From assembly GCF_020497125.1 (NCBI RefSeq), contig NC_059082.1, forward strand, positions 53,714,524 through 53,778,523: 64,000 bases of DNA. The letters run 5' to 3'. Position numbers and translations under genes: made by a program. The notes below the pieces were generated by a model, which was given only the letters and a program-made list of their open reading frames with translations, made no database searches and was not told where the DNA came from. Origin of the DNA: Mauremys mutica. Taxonomy: Eukaryota; Chordata; Testudines; Geoemydidae. Positions 44,001 to 51,236 of this stretch are shown here, one piece after another. Position 1 is the first letter of the stretch, and the number at the start of each line of letters is the position of its first letter.

Positions 44001-45485
44001 CTCACCATATTGCTTAACTGAAGTGCCACCTTTGTATTTTAGATTTGGAGTCCGTCCTCTCCCAAAACGGCAGATGGTGTTAAAGCTGAAGGAGATATTC
44101 CAGTATACTCATCAGATCATGTCCTCTGACTCGGAGGATGAGATCCCATCCTCCCAACCACCCCTACAGAAAGCCACTGCCAAGTACCCCAGCCAACCCC
44201 AAGCAGACTTGATTGAACTGAGAGAAGAGAGTTCCAAAGCCTCCAGTGTAGGGCGCAAGCAGAAGCTGGGGGTTTCGGTCCCTTCTCTGCCAGTTCTGGG
44301 CAGTGGTGATGCTGACAGCTCAGCGGGCCCCTCTACAACAGGCTATCTGAGGACTAAGAAAACAGCTGAAACTAAAGGCCACCCAGGAGGAGCCAGAGGG
44401 CTAAAGGGAGATACTTTGTCTCCAGCTACATCTCCAGTTAAAGGTTCTCTGGTGGGCAGTGCTGATGGACAGGTGCTTTCAGCATCTCAGGAGTCTGCGG
44501 CTTCTTCAGTGGCTGGAAGTGACAACTCCTTTGGGTCACAGAGGTAAGGGACTGAAACAGCAGGGAAAACCTCGTTTACTGGTGTGGGTCTGGTCAAGGG
44601 GGGGAGACACCTCCGCTCTCCCTCAAAGTAGAGAAGCCCTGCCCTTTGTCCTGGGCTTAGCTCACCCACATATCCTTTTTCAGGGGGTTTCAGACTAATT
44701 CCTAGTGATCTCTTGTCAGATCACAAAACGGTAGTTTGGCATATCTGGTATTCTGAGCTTGGTAAAGGCCCAGAACTGGAATAGCAGGGGTCTCTGCTGG
44801 TCACAGGAGGTGCAATAACAGAGCTGTGCGTAGGGAGTCCAAGAGTAGAATAGAAGCAGGCAGTGCTGGTCAGGATTGAGGAGCACCAGCACATGTATGA
44901 GGGGCCCAAGACTGGAATAGCGGGAGGGGCATTGGCAGAGCTGAGAATGGAAGTTCGCTGAACATTTGCCCACTCTGTCTGTCCCGTCAGACAGTTATTT
45001 TCATGAGACCTAAAAAGTCAGAGAATTCATAGCACTAAGGTGGGCCACACAAGGGCGTTTAATCAATAACTCCACCATGTTCCCCGTCGGTCCGTGATCA
45101 TTTCCTTGGTAATAGGGCATTTCATTGATCTCTCCTCTCTCTCATTTTCAGCTCTTCTTCCAATGAGTTTGAGACAGGTGCCCTTACATCTGAAGAGGAC
45201 GAGGGGATCCCAGCATCTCAGGCTGCAGCCCGGGAGGCAGATAAGCTGGAGGCAGTGAGACGCTACATCCATTCAAATCCAGTCCTGCACCGGAAGATCC
45301 TCCTTTACCAGCCCTTTGAGCTGACTGGGCTGCAGGCAGAGCTGAAGCAGAATGGCATTAAGATTGCACTGGGAAAATTGCTGGACTTTTTGGACGCTCA
45401 CTGTATCACCTTTACCACAGCCGGGGCACGGAAAGAGAAGCAGCAGCAACGCGGGGGCAAGAAAAAGGGATGCAAACGATACTGA
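19696..45485 (+). CDS. SLX4: SLX4 (BTBD12), Holliday-junction nuclease scaffold, whole gene
   Basis: SLX4 is the nuclear scaffold that binds SLX1, XPF-ERCC1 and MUS81-EME1 and coordinates cutting of Holliday junctions, replication forks and interstrand crosslinks (Fanconi group P in people). Fourteen coding exons join to 5622 bases, 1873 residues plus stop, close to human SLX4 as I recall it (1834). Domains in order: two UBZ4 fingers (about 240-310), MLR/XPF-binding region (about 405-515), BTB (about 632-735), SUMO-interaction motifs (about 1146-1157 and 1402-1411), SAP (about 1588-1622) and the SLX1-binding domain (about 1797-1856). No internal stop is required by the model. Boundaries come from GT/AG sites and phase; only the 5' edge of exon 7 is doubtful. 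Confidence 0.95.
20066..20965 (+). other. SLX4 intron 1
   Basis: Contains a MIR at 20540-20760. The rest is unremarkable. Confidence 0.7.
20540..20760 (+). repeat. MIR-type CORE-SINE in intron 1
   Basis: Nearly complete: a tRNA-like head ('tggtgtggcccaatggatag' region), the core 'ctctgcaactgacctgctg', 'cctcagtttccccatcgg' and the tail 'gtaaagcactttgagatc'. Same orientation as the gene. Confidence 0.8.
20966..21214 (+). CDS. SLX4: SLX4 coding exon 2
   Basis: Residues 124-206, with the conserved 'RLRVAELVLERMQQFKRVEP' segment found in human SLX4 N-terminal to the zinc fingers. Acceptor 'ttccccaccag'; donor AATG/GTATAT. Phase is one base in and one base out. Confidence 0.9.
21256..21475 (+). 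repeat. MIR-type CORE-SINE in intron 2
   Basis: Core 'ctctgccactggctcattg' and 'ttcctcatctgtaaaatgag', with tail 'cctcacagggctgttgtg'. A second related low-copy segment ('ttatatagcgctttcatc') follows at about 21580. Confidence 0.75.
21790..22690. repeat. GC-rich repeat with about 250-bp internal tandem units
   Basis: Phrases recur in order: 'catgccagaggagctgc' at about 22097, 'tatgccagaggagctgc' at about 22341 and 'cacaccagaggagctgc' at about 22597, giving periods of 244 and 256 bases. The first two units include 'ctctcctgggaaccgca'-type and 'acaggagac' blocks. Lies in SLX4 intron 2. Family unknown; no coding evidence. Confidence 0.65.
22962..23139 (+). CDS. SLX4: SLX4 coding exon 3 (first UBZ4 finger)
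   Basis: Residues 207-265. Carries C245, C248 and H263 of the first UBZ4 ubiquitin-binding finger ('FFCQICQKDLSAMN...'); the last ligand, C267, comes from exon 4. This finger recruits SLX4 to crosslinks through ubiquitin. Acceptor 'ccttcactctag'; donor AACAG/GTGAAT. Confidence 0.94.
23140..24727 (+). other. SLX4 intron 3
   Basis: Contains three imperfect repeats of a 'cttccaagctgtcaccctcata' type block at about 23429-23455, 23489-23512 and 23567-23588, possibly part of an unrecognised LTR. No coding exon seen. Confidence 0.55.
24728..24943 (+). CDS. SLX4: SLX4 coding exon 4 (second UBZ4 finger)
   Basis: Residues 266-337. Completes the first finger and encodes the second: C287, C290, H303, C307 in 'CPICGKQF...ASHLKHC'. 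Followed by 'KMEVPPQLLLQAVQSQ', also conserved. Acceptor 'ttttcccgcag'; donor CTCAG/GTGAGC. Confidence 0.95.
25373..25989. mobile_element. hAT MITE with G-rich array (intron 4)
   Basis: The left end CAAGGGTGGGCAAAGT and the reversed right end CAGAGGTGGGCAAACT are inverted repeats; the flanks gtctatat (25365-25372 and 25990-25997) are a perfect 8-bp duplication. The interior at about 25620-25880 is a G-rich minisatellite-like array of 'ggcagtcaggggacaggga' units. Non-coding. Confidence 0.88.
26527..26744 (+). CDS. SLX4: SLX4 coding exon 5
   Basis: Residues 338-410. A lysine-rich putative nuclear localisation stretch ('SKRKGSSKEKESKKKRK') is followed by the conserved 'EDLLVAMAMSRSLLE' helix. 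Acceptor 'ttacatttcag'; donor GGAGCAG/GTACAT. Confidence 0.93.
27430..27616 (-). repeat. Turtle tRNA-derived SINE (Cry I type), intron 5
   Basis: Reverse orientation: the tRNA-like head lies at the right ('caaaccactgagttatccc'), the B-box complement at about 27555-27572 and the CR1-like tail at the left ('ggaaaggaccttgaaagg'). More diverged in the tail than the copies at 11244 and 32822. Confidence 0.82.
28037..28350 (+). CDS. SLX4: SLX4 coding exon 6 (XPF-binding MLR region)
   Basis: Residues 411-515. Contains the MLR segment that binds XPF-ERCC1: 'LPASRILEEE' (458-467) and 'ILWEYSTLTG' through 'SFYAAELTPPILPWKP' (483-513), colinear with human. Acceptor 'ttttttttaatag' is weak but phase-correct; donor GTGCAG/GTGAGG ends on a whole codon. 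Confidence 0.93.
28351..29833 (+). other. SLX4 intron 6, 5' part
   Basis: No further coding segment or named repeat seen up to the hAT element at 29834. An in-frame read-through to 28623 exists but looks like intron. Confidence 0.5.
29834..30579. mobile_element. hAT element, CAGTGATTCCCAAACT family (intron 6)
   Basis: The left end CAGTGATTCCCAAACT and the reversed right end CAATGGTTCCCAAACT are inverted repeats typical of hAT-Charlie/Buster MITEs. The flanking octamers gtgtaatc and gtgtagtc differ at one base. AT-rich interior, no transposase. Directly abuts the element at 30588. Confidence 0.82.
30588..30889 (+). mobile_element. hAT MITE, CAGGGGTNGGCAACC family (intron 6)
   Basis: The 302-bp element has ends CAGGGGTCGGCAACC and, reversed, CAGGGGTAGGCAACC. 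The flanks gtgtagtc (30580-30587 and 30890-30897) match perfectly. It is the best-preserved of three relatives in the window (others at 246 and 55792). Confidence 0.92.
31027..31249 (+). CDS. SLX4: SLX4 coding exon 7 (5' edge uncertain)
   Basis: Residues about 516-589. Contains 'QTLQDLVELAGEGL', the counterpart of the human helix before the BTB domain. Exon 6 ends in phase 0, so the start must be phase 0; 'actatctcag' at 31026 fits and gives a length like human. Stronger pyrimidine-rich acceptors at 30979 and 30997 are in the wrong phase. Donor ACTGA/GTAAGT. Confidence 0.75.
31250..32651 (+). other. SLX4 intron 7
   Basis: No coding segment, RNA gene or named repeat recognised. Confidence 0.5.
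32652..32740 (+). CDS. SLX4: SLX4 coding exon 8
   Basis: Residues 590-619. Short exon with 'DIPLSGFVPPSK', matching human 'LPLTGFVVPSQ'. Acceptor 'ttttcttccttgag'; donor CACA/GTAAGG. The phase fits both neighbours. Confidence 0.88.
32822..33003 (-). repeat. Turtle tRNA-derived SINE (Cry I type), intron 8
   Basis: Reverse copy with the CR1-like tail 'ggttggaagggacctcggg' on the left and the tRNA-like head 'caaaccactgaggtatccc' on the right. Well preserved. Confidence 0.87.
33309..33575. mobile_element. PIF/Harbinger MITE (intron 8)
   Basis: The left end GCCCTGGTCTACACTGG and the reversed right end GGGCATGTCTATACTA are inverted repeats related to those of the element at 12317. tta on both flanks (33306-33308, 33576-33578) is the canonical Harbinger 3-bp target. 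Confidence 0.85.
33576..35997 (+). other. SLX4 intron 8, central part
   Basis: No coding exon or recognised repeat seen. Short open frames have no identifiable domain. Confidence 0.5.
35998..36120. mobile_element. Short palindromic MITE (intron 8)
   Basis: The ends AGGGTGACCAGA and TCTGGTCACCCT are perfect inverted repeats about 120 bases apart, with internal 'gtcccgattttatag' and 'tcccgatttttcac' arms. ttggggat occurs on both sides (35990-35997, 36121-36128), an apparent 8-bp duplication. Superfamily uncertain, possibly hAT. Confidence 0.75.
36699..36845 (+). CDS. SLX4: SLX4 coding exon 9 (BTB domain start)
   Basis: Residues 620-668. Begins the BTB/POZ domain with 'MVNNPHLSDVQFQVDSGEVL' (from M632) and 'FVLYARCP', nearly identical to human. 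BTB mediates SLX4 self-association. Acceptor 'ctttgttctag'; donor GAAGTC/GTAAGT, whole codons. Confidence 0.95.
38094..38360. mobile_element. PIF/Harbinger-like MITE (intron 9)
   Basis: The left end GGCTATGTCTGCACTTGGAG and the reversed right end GGCTACATCTAACACTGGAG are inverted repeats. ttt lies on both flanks (38091-38093, 38361-38363). Non-coding. Confidence 0.65.
38500..38925 (+). mobile_element. Old CR1-like LINE 3' fragment (intron 9)
   Basis: Decayed similarity to the CR1 3' end, for example 'aaacttttctttacccagcg' and a later 'gatgaaaggtctgatctagt' tail. Boundaries are approximate. Confidence 0.45.
38985..39154 (+). CDS. SLX4: SLX4 coding exon 10 (BTB domain middle)
   Basis: Residues 669-724. 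'RRVLLSEVTVEAARAFLQYL' and 'YAADISIP' match the central helices of the SLX4 BTB fold. Acceptor 'cttttcactctcag'; donor TCAG/GTGTGT; two bases carried over. Confidence 0.94.
39669..42178 (+). CDS. SLX4: SLX4 coding exon 11 (large central exon)
   Basis: Residues 725-1561, with no stop over 2510 bases. It finishes the BTB ('FGVSELISVC'), then 'ENCENRAENFQELLRSMW' and an acidic region. The long middle is low-complexity and probably disordered. Conserved islands: 'EVILLLDSDEEMELEQ' from 1146 and 'SVVEVEDSEEEEEV' around 1401-1414 (SUMO-interaction motifs), 'DTSWLVPDTPL' from 1259 and 'FLNSKVWDDWDEDELPEI' near the end. The segment aligned with the human TRF2-binding HxLxP motif reads 'VEVNKPPVH' and lacks it. 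Acceptor 'tgtatcattgcag'; donor CTCCTG/GTAAGT. Confidence 0.96.
42179..43643 (+). other. SLX4 intron 11
   Basis: Apart from a decayed MIR at about 42838-43020, nothing recognisable was found. Confidence 0.6.
42838..43020 (+). repeat. Decayed MIR-type CORE-SINE (intron 11)
   Basis: 'actcactgtgtgatttggg' and 'catctctgtgcttcagctt' match the MIR core with many changes; the tail is weak. Confidence 0.55.
43644..43746 (+). CDS. SLX4: SLX4 coding exon 12
   Basis: Residues 1562-1595. 'VPITPVPAYSIMETPELKKE' leads into the SAP domain, as in human SLX4. Acceptor 'tcattttgctgcag'; donor AACAG/GTTAGT. Confidence 0.95.
44043..44543 (+). CDS. SLX4: SLX4 coding exon 13 (SAP domain)
   Basis: Residues 1596-1762. 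Completes the SAP domain with 'RFGVRPLPKRQMVLKLKEIF' and 'QYTHQ', the segment that binds MUS81 in vertebrate SLX4. A Ser/Pro-rich linker with 'SASQESAASSVAGSDNSFGS' follows. Acceptor 'tttgtattttag'; donor CAGAG/GTAAGG. Confidence 0.95.
44544..45151 (+). other. SLX4 intron 13
   Basis: No repeat or exon recognised; ends in the acceptor 'ctctctcattttcag'. Confidence 0.6.
45152..45485 (+). CDS. SLX4: SLX4 coding exon 14 (SLX1-binding C-terminus)
   Basis: Residues 1763-1873 and the TGA stop at 45483. Contains the conserved C-terminal domain that activates SLX1 ('LLYQPFELTGLQAELKQNGI' then 'LLDFLDAHCITFTTA'), then a basic tail 'GGKKKGCKRY'. This is the best-conserved part of the family from yeast to vertebrates. 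Confidence 0.97.
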
Positions 45486-46427
45486 CTGGAGCCTCCTCTC
45501 CCTTCCCTGCTGCCTTGGTGCATTCACACTTCCCCACTGCAGGCTCTAAAACTCTCCCCATTGTTCCGTGTCAGAGCTTCTTCAAGAATTGCTCCTCTGT
45601 TTTGCTACTAAACATTCTCCCTGCCCCAGTAGAATCTGCTGTACATGTGCTTATGCTGCTGACTTTTCAGTCAGTTAGAACATTGCTCCCCAATGTGCTC
45701 GAATGGCTTGGAACTGTGAGAGAAGCATCTGTTCCCAGTCACTCTGCTTTAGAGGTGCAGAGACCCCGCATGCTTTCAGTACCATCCACCCCACTCCCTG
45801 CTGAAACAGTGCCTACTGGATCTCTAGGACACCGAGGCCACTACTAGTACTGCTGGAGCTTCAGCATACAGCTAATATGGTCCCTCTGCCTGTTTTCCTA
45901 GTTCTTTAGCCATCGGTTTCCTTTTGCCTTTTCTGTCATCTTTTCCCCTTCCATTCCACTTTCTTTTATCTGTCCTCCTCTGCCTTTTCCTTTTCAGTTG
46001 TTTCCTCTCCTCTTGTCCTCCCCGCTTGCCTTCCTCCTTTCTAATAGGTTTTATTTCAGCCTTGCTTCTAACTGCTGCTTCTAGAGGTAGAGCTTCTTCT
46101 AAGTGCCTGACAGAGGGTGCTACTTCCACGCTCCGCACTGAGTGCATCAGTGTTGGAACATAAGGTCCTGCCTGAATGATAAGAGAGCCATAGGCAGTGC
46201 TGGCTGTGGAAGGAAGCAGGTCAAATCCCCCTGAATTGTTCTCTCCTAGAATAGAAACAGACCTGCCTAATCCACCACATTAGCAGGAATCAACTCGCTT
46301 TGCCCTGATGTGTAAAGCAGTGAGAACAGCCAGATGTTCAGGTTTGTCTTTGGGACCCCAGCGGTTTTTCAGTCTGTTTATTCAGTTTGAGATTTTACAG
46401 AATGAGGGGCAGGGATTGTTGTGGTGG

Positions 46428-46785
46428 CAGCATTGTCTAGTGGGTAGTTCAGGAGACCTCGCTTCTGTTCCCGGCTCACTCTGTGATCTTTGGCAAGTGG
46501 ATTCAAATTTTGGATGCTTCATTTGTTGTATGCCTAACAGTGGATGCTTAGGGCTTGATTTTCAGCAAGTACCGAGCACCTGCAGAGCCCACTGACTTCA
46601 GTTGATGGTACTGAGTATTGAGCACCTCTGAAATTGTCCACAGGTGTTTGATGTTGAGCACCCAAAATGAATGGCTGCTTTGAAAGTCTGAGCCTTAATT
46701 TCTCTGTGCTTCACCTGTAAAAGAGGGGAATGAGAGCTGTCCACTTTTGGAAAGGGTTTTGAATGGCTCAGAATGGAAGACGGTG
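46428..46785 (+). repeat. MIR interrupted by a palindromic repeat, in the SLX4 3' UTR
   Basis: MIR head and core at 46428-46510 ('gtctagtgggtagttcagg', 'cactctgtgatctttggca') and the 3' part at about 46690-46785 ('tctctgtgcttcacctgta'). Between them lies a sequence with 'gattttcagcaagtaccga' and 'tattgagcacctctgaaat' arms, which looks like a separate palindromic insertion. Confidence 0.55.
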
Positions 46786-47550
46786 CTATTGAAGTCCAGA
46801 ATGTTACTTGCTGTATTGAAAGGGTAACTTATTGGTAACAGCTGTGTTGTGGAGAATGCAAGGAAGAGATACAGTTTACATACAATCTACAAGCACTCTT
46901 ATTCTATAGATTTGTGATGGGTACCAGGAGTCCTTCAGCCTCTTATATTTAATACAGTGATAAGGACCTCAGAGGCTACAGGTCCCAAGATGCAATGGTG
47001 TGTTTTGACTGTTTGGACTGAGGTAGAGCATTGTGTGCTGGGATCTGCAGGGCTAGACCTCTTTGTTAAAGATACGGTCAGCTCCATTTTCTGAGAACTG
47101 CAAGTGGTACTAGAACTCCTGTCAAGTTGCCATGTGGCCTGGGCTTGGACAATTGTGTTTCCACTGTGCCCCCTCCCCCTTTTTTTTTTAAAGGAGACAC
47201 CATATTTATGTTGCAGTGACCAATGGACACCTTCAGCGCCTTGTACTCATTCCTCACCTAACCACACCTTGCTACATAATCTAGTTTCCAAACTGGACTG
47301 CTTCCAGGTTGTTTGTAAGTCTGCAACAGGGAAGTCTTGGATCCTAGATAATTGACTTCTATTTATTTAAACTTCAGAGATGTGCTGATTCTTTCCAGCC
47401 TTGGGAGTTGTGAATCGATGATGGCCTCACTTTGTAAAAAAAGAAGCCAAGCTCCTCAAAACCAGTGTTTGTATTTTTGTAACATAGGAATGTCTGTTTT
47501 TTAATTTTGATACAGTATAGTGTGGTTTTTATTGGATGTACATTATGTGC

Positions 47551-47556
47551 AATAAA
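47551..47556 (+). terminator. SLX4: SLX4 poly(A) signal
   Basis: AATAAA in 'tatgtgcaataaaaattg', preceded by AT-rich sequence and followed within 30 bases by 'aaactttgttaac'. It is the most convincing signal downstream of the stop. Confidence 0.7.
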
Positions 47557-47579
47557 AATTGTAAGAACCTTCAGCTGTA

Positions 47580-48809
47580 AACTTTGTTAACAGGTAACAT
47601 CAAGTAAAAGGCTTGTAGGCAATTTATTGTTTAAAATCTTGGGCCCAGCCTTGGAGCTGCAGGGGCATCCCAGCAACTAGTCGGCCTCTCATGCTGGCTA
47701 AAGACCCTGACAAGGAGTTGGAGGAAGAGGGAGGAGTCAGGTTACTGTGGGGAGCAGGAGGCTGGAGAGAGCTGCTGCAGCAGCAAATGGGAGTCTGGCC
47801 GTGAGGAATGCTAGCTCTGTTATATGGAGAGGACTGAGGAAGGCAAGCAAATCCATGTGATACGGGGAACTAAGGGCAGGGCTGGGGAAGGAGTCCCCAT
47901 CTGCCAGGATCAGAGGCAATGCTAGGAAGAACTGCAGGAGCAATCCGATCTGCTGGGCCCCGGGAGTGGGTTGGTGTAGGTGGAACTGGAGGAGGGGAGG
48001 CCGGAGGTGGAGAGCCCAGCTGCTGGACACTCATGAACCCCATGCGTTTCTGTGAGTCCCGGTGGCTGTGCATCATGTTGGCTGCTGCAGCCAGTTTGAT
48101 GCTCTGGAGCTGCTACTACACCTCCATCTCCTTTGCCCTTCCTTCTCCTCAGTCACCCCACCCCTCCTCCCTCCTTTCCCACTCTGTATCATCTCTCCTC
48201 CTTCACCCTGTCAAAGCCCTGCACAGTGTGAGATGGGAAGGGAGGCGAACAGGACACATACAGCTGCGGTGTGACTTAGAATTAGCCATTCAGATGTGCA
48301 CATCATTGACCTAGCCCCACATCAGCTGATTTATTACCATTTCTTTGTTTTGGTCAGCTACTGGGACAGGCTGAGACGCTATTTCTTCATCATGTAAGGC
48401 TCACAGGGCCTCTTTCCCCACATGCCTGCTAACTGCTCAGCTCCATGCCAACAGGAAGGGAAAGGCAGGTTCCCCAGCCTGATGCCTGCCTGTCTTTCCC
48501 TTCCTATAGGGTTTGTGGGGAAGGGTGGATGCACGTTAAGCCGCCATCCGTGCTGACAGGGGGTGTCAGACCAGTGTAACAACTCAGTAAAGCAAAGCAG
48601 TCTCTGTAAATGTTCCTGGAATAAACAACTACAAGAATTGTCCCTCAAGCAGTCACATTAGTATAGCAACTTTGAAGACTGTTCTAGTGACCTCCCGCTG
48701 TAAACCACCTCGACATGGCCCACTCTGTGCGTAGGGACTTGCTTGCACAGAAATGTTCACCTGCACACTATACGATGAACGCAAAGTATTTGCAGTCTTC
48801 CCACAGTTC
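47580..48809. other. Non-coding stretch between SLX4 and the DIRS element
   Basis: G-rich then C/T-rich DNA; no gene or named repeat identified. Confidence 0.45.
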
Positions 48810-48995
48810 TTCTTCGAGTGATTGCTCCTATGCATTCCAGTTAGGGTGTGCGCGCCGCATGTGCACAGCTCTTCGGAAGATTTTTACCCTAGCAACACTC
48901 GGTGGGTCGGCTGGGCGCCCCCTGGAGTGGCGCCGCTATGGCGCAGGATATATACCCCTACTGACTCATCCGCCCCTCAGTTCCTTCTTCCCGCC
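48810..48995 (+). repeat. DIRS left terminal repeat
   Basis: Starts 'ttcttcgagtgattgctcc' and contains 'ctagcaacactcggtgggt' and 'ggatatataccccta'. The latter looks like a TATA region. It lacks the outermost 'gaaaagacggttactcacc' type sequence present at the right end, so it may be truncated by about 30 bases. Confidence 0.8.
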
Positions 48996-49169
48996 CGTGA
49001 CGGCCGTTGGAACAGTGGAGCGCGGCTTAGCTGACCTCCACTTCCCTAGCTACTCATAGTTTCTCTCGTTTAGTGGATAGTTCAGATGTTTATAGTTGTA
49101 GTTAACTTTATTTGTTTGTAGTATAGTATTTATTTTCAGGGTTCAGGGTTTATCCCCTTCCCCTCACCC

Positions 49170-50550
49170 GGTGCCGGGTCCGATGCCCGGTCCACAGGGT
49201 TCTACACTGCTCGGCCGGCCACAAGCCGATGCCAACAAGAGATCCTCTCCTAAGTGCCTCGAGGAATCTCAACTAGCAGATAAGTGCCGCATTTGTGAGG
49301 CCTTTAATCTGAGAACAAAGGGGAGCGGGATTTTCGTCTCAAGCAGCTCCTGAGGGAGGCAGCTCTTGCTCCTCCGCTCTCGGCGCCGAGCGCTGGTTAG
49401 TCTTCAAGGAGCGCTCCCTCGGCACCGGATCGCCGGTACCGCCAAGGCCTCCCGGCACTGGCCCTCGCTGGCTCCGACGTCCACTCGGCATGGTTCCCTC
49501 TCCTGGAGGATGAAGAGGCACAATATACTTGCTGCATCCGAGCCGCCTGCTCCACAGCCGAGCGCTATGCTCAGTTGGAGCGCCCGGCACCGATGTCGGC
49601 CGCGGCACCGACAATATCCGCACCATTAACTCTGGCCAGGCAAGAGCCGTCGAGTCCGGTTAACTCTGGCCAGGCAAGAGCCGTCGAGTCCGGTGCTGGA
49701 AAGCTCCCTGGTACGGACCGTGGTCGAGCTCGCTATGACGCTGCGTCCGAGCCGCCTGCTCCGCAGCCGAGCGCTATGCTCAGTCGGATCGCCCGGCACC
49801 GATGTCTGCCGCGGCACCGACAGTATCCACACCGTTAACTCCCGCCAGGCAAGAGCCGTCGAGTCTGGTGCTGGAAAGCTCCCCGGTACGAACCGTGGTC
49901 GAGCTCGCTTTTAAGCTGTGTCTGAGCCGCCCGCTCCGCAGCCTGAGCGCTCTACTACGTCGTACTGCCCGGCACCGGTACCTGCGGCGGCACCGTCAGT
50001 ATCAGCACCGTAGACTCCGGACACGCAAGAGCCGTCGAGTCCAGCACCTGAACGCTCCCCGGTGCGAGCTGTGGTCGAGCTCACTATTCCCTCCACGCTG
50101 GAAACATTTCCACAGCGAGGGAGTTGATGGCAAGGGCAGAGCCTGCGCTGCTTTAACCCCCGACACCGCCGGGGCGGGTTATATTGTCTATCGGCGAGCC
50201 TGTCTTGCTCATGCCACCCTGCGTCGGTACCGCAGAGCGGCACCGTTCCCGATCGCGGTCCCGCAGACGTTCTCGGTCCCGTCACCGATCGAGGTCCCGA
50301 CGCCGCTCGCAGTCTCGGCACCGTTCTCTATTTCGGTGCCTTTGGTACTCGCGGCACCGGTCGGCGTCCCGTTCGCTGGCCTGGTACACTCGGCACTGAT
50401 CCCGCTCCCGGCACCGCCCCAGGCACCGAGACTCCCGTAGCCATTCCTGAACATCGAGCCTCGCGCTCTCGGTCGACCGCCCGACACAGATCCGGTGGCA
50501 GGTCCCGTTCTTGGTACCGGTATGTCTCCCGGTACCAATCCCCGGGGCTG
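49170..50550 (+). pseudogene. DIRS Gag-like region, broken
   Basis: Likely remains of the first DIRS gene. The frame shifts several times. About 50220-50400 reads as an Arg/Ser-rich stretch ('RSRSRRRSRSRHRSRSRRRS'), common in DIRS Gag-like proteins. About 49537-50095 is a threefold tandem array. Exact ends and start codon cannot be fixed. Confidence 0.5.
49537..50095 (+). repeat. 175-bp tandem array in the DIRS Gag-like region
   Basis: Three units beginning 'tccgagccgcctgctcc' (49537, 49746) or 'tctgagccgcccgctcc' (49921). The second period is 175 bases. The first is 209 because a 34-bp block ('ttaactctggccaggcaaga' onward) is present twice, at 49626 and 49660. Confidence 0.85.
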
Positions 50551-51236
50551 CGTCGAGTGACGTCAGTTAGAGAAGGAGACTCTACCAAAGGCTCTTCAGC
50601 TCCTTCAGGGCCATCCAGCCACGCATCAGTGTTGCCACGTGCGGACACTTCATATGCGCAGTACTCTGTTTTCCGATGTGCCCTCCACAGTCTTCCAGGA
50701 GACCTATCAGTGGTCCTTCTAGTCACCTTGGGCGTACTACCACGCCAGAGGCATACCGGTGCTCCCATCTCGCTCCGTTCCGGTGGAGCTCTGGGTGCCA
50801 GAGGCGACAATTAGCCGCCCCCCTCCGACCGGTACGGAGCAAGCCCCGGTTCAGCCACCGGGCTCCCAGATCCCACCGGGTCAGGAGGTCGTCCAGGAGC
50901 GCGAGCCCACACAGGACCCGCTTGTCCCTGGCCTTTCTTCTGCCTCCTCCCCAGATGAGGCGGGGGCAGAAACATACTGCTCGGGCCCTCCTCTGATCGG
51001 AATGCAAGTGCATGGTATCATCCAGGGGGTACGAGTACCTATAGGTACATCTACCCCCCCCCCCGCTCCCTTGTCGTCCAGTCCCGCAAGGGGATGGAAC
51101 GCCATGGCCAGCAGGCACCAGCCCCTAAAGCCAAGGAGTCTAGCCGAAGGGTCTTACTGGGCCGTAAGATGTACTCGGCGGGAGCCCTGCAACTTTGTGT
51201 AGCAAACTAGCAAGCCCTGCTTAGCTGCTACTATGG

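Larger units (their letters stand above)
45486..47575 (+). other. SLX4: SLX4 3' UTR
   Basis: About 2.1 kb from the stop codon to just after the poly(A) signal at 47551. Includes a pyrimidine-rich tract at about 45900-46050 and an interrupted MIR at 46428-46785. The extent is inferred from the first good signal; an earlier site is possible. Confidence 0.6.

Noticed and set aside
50184..50399. Arg/Ser-rich frame as a possible host SR protein
   Set aside because: It lies inside the DIRS element, at the place of its Gag-like gene, with frameshifts on both sides.
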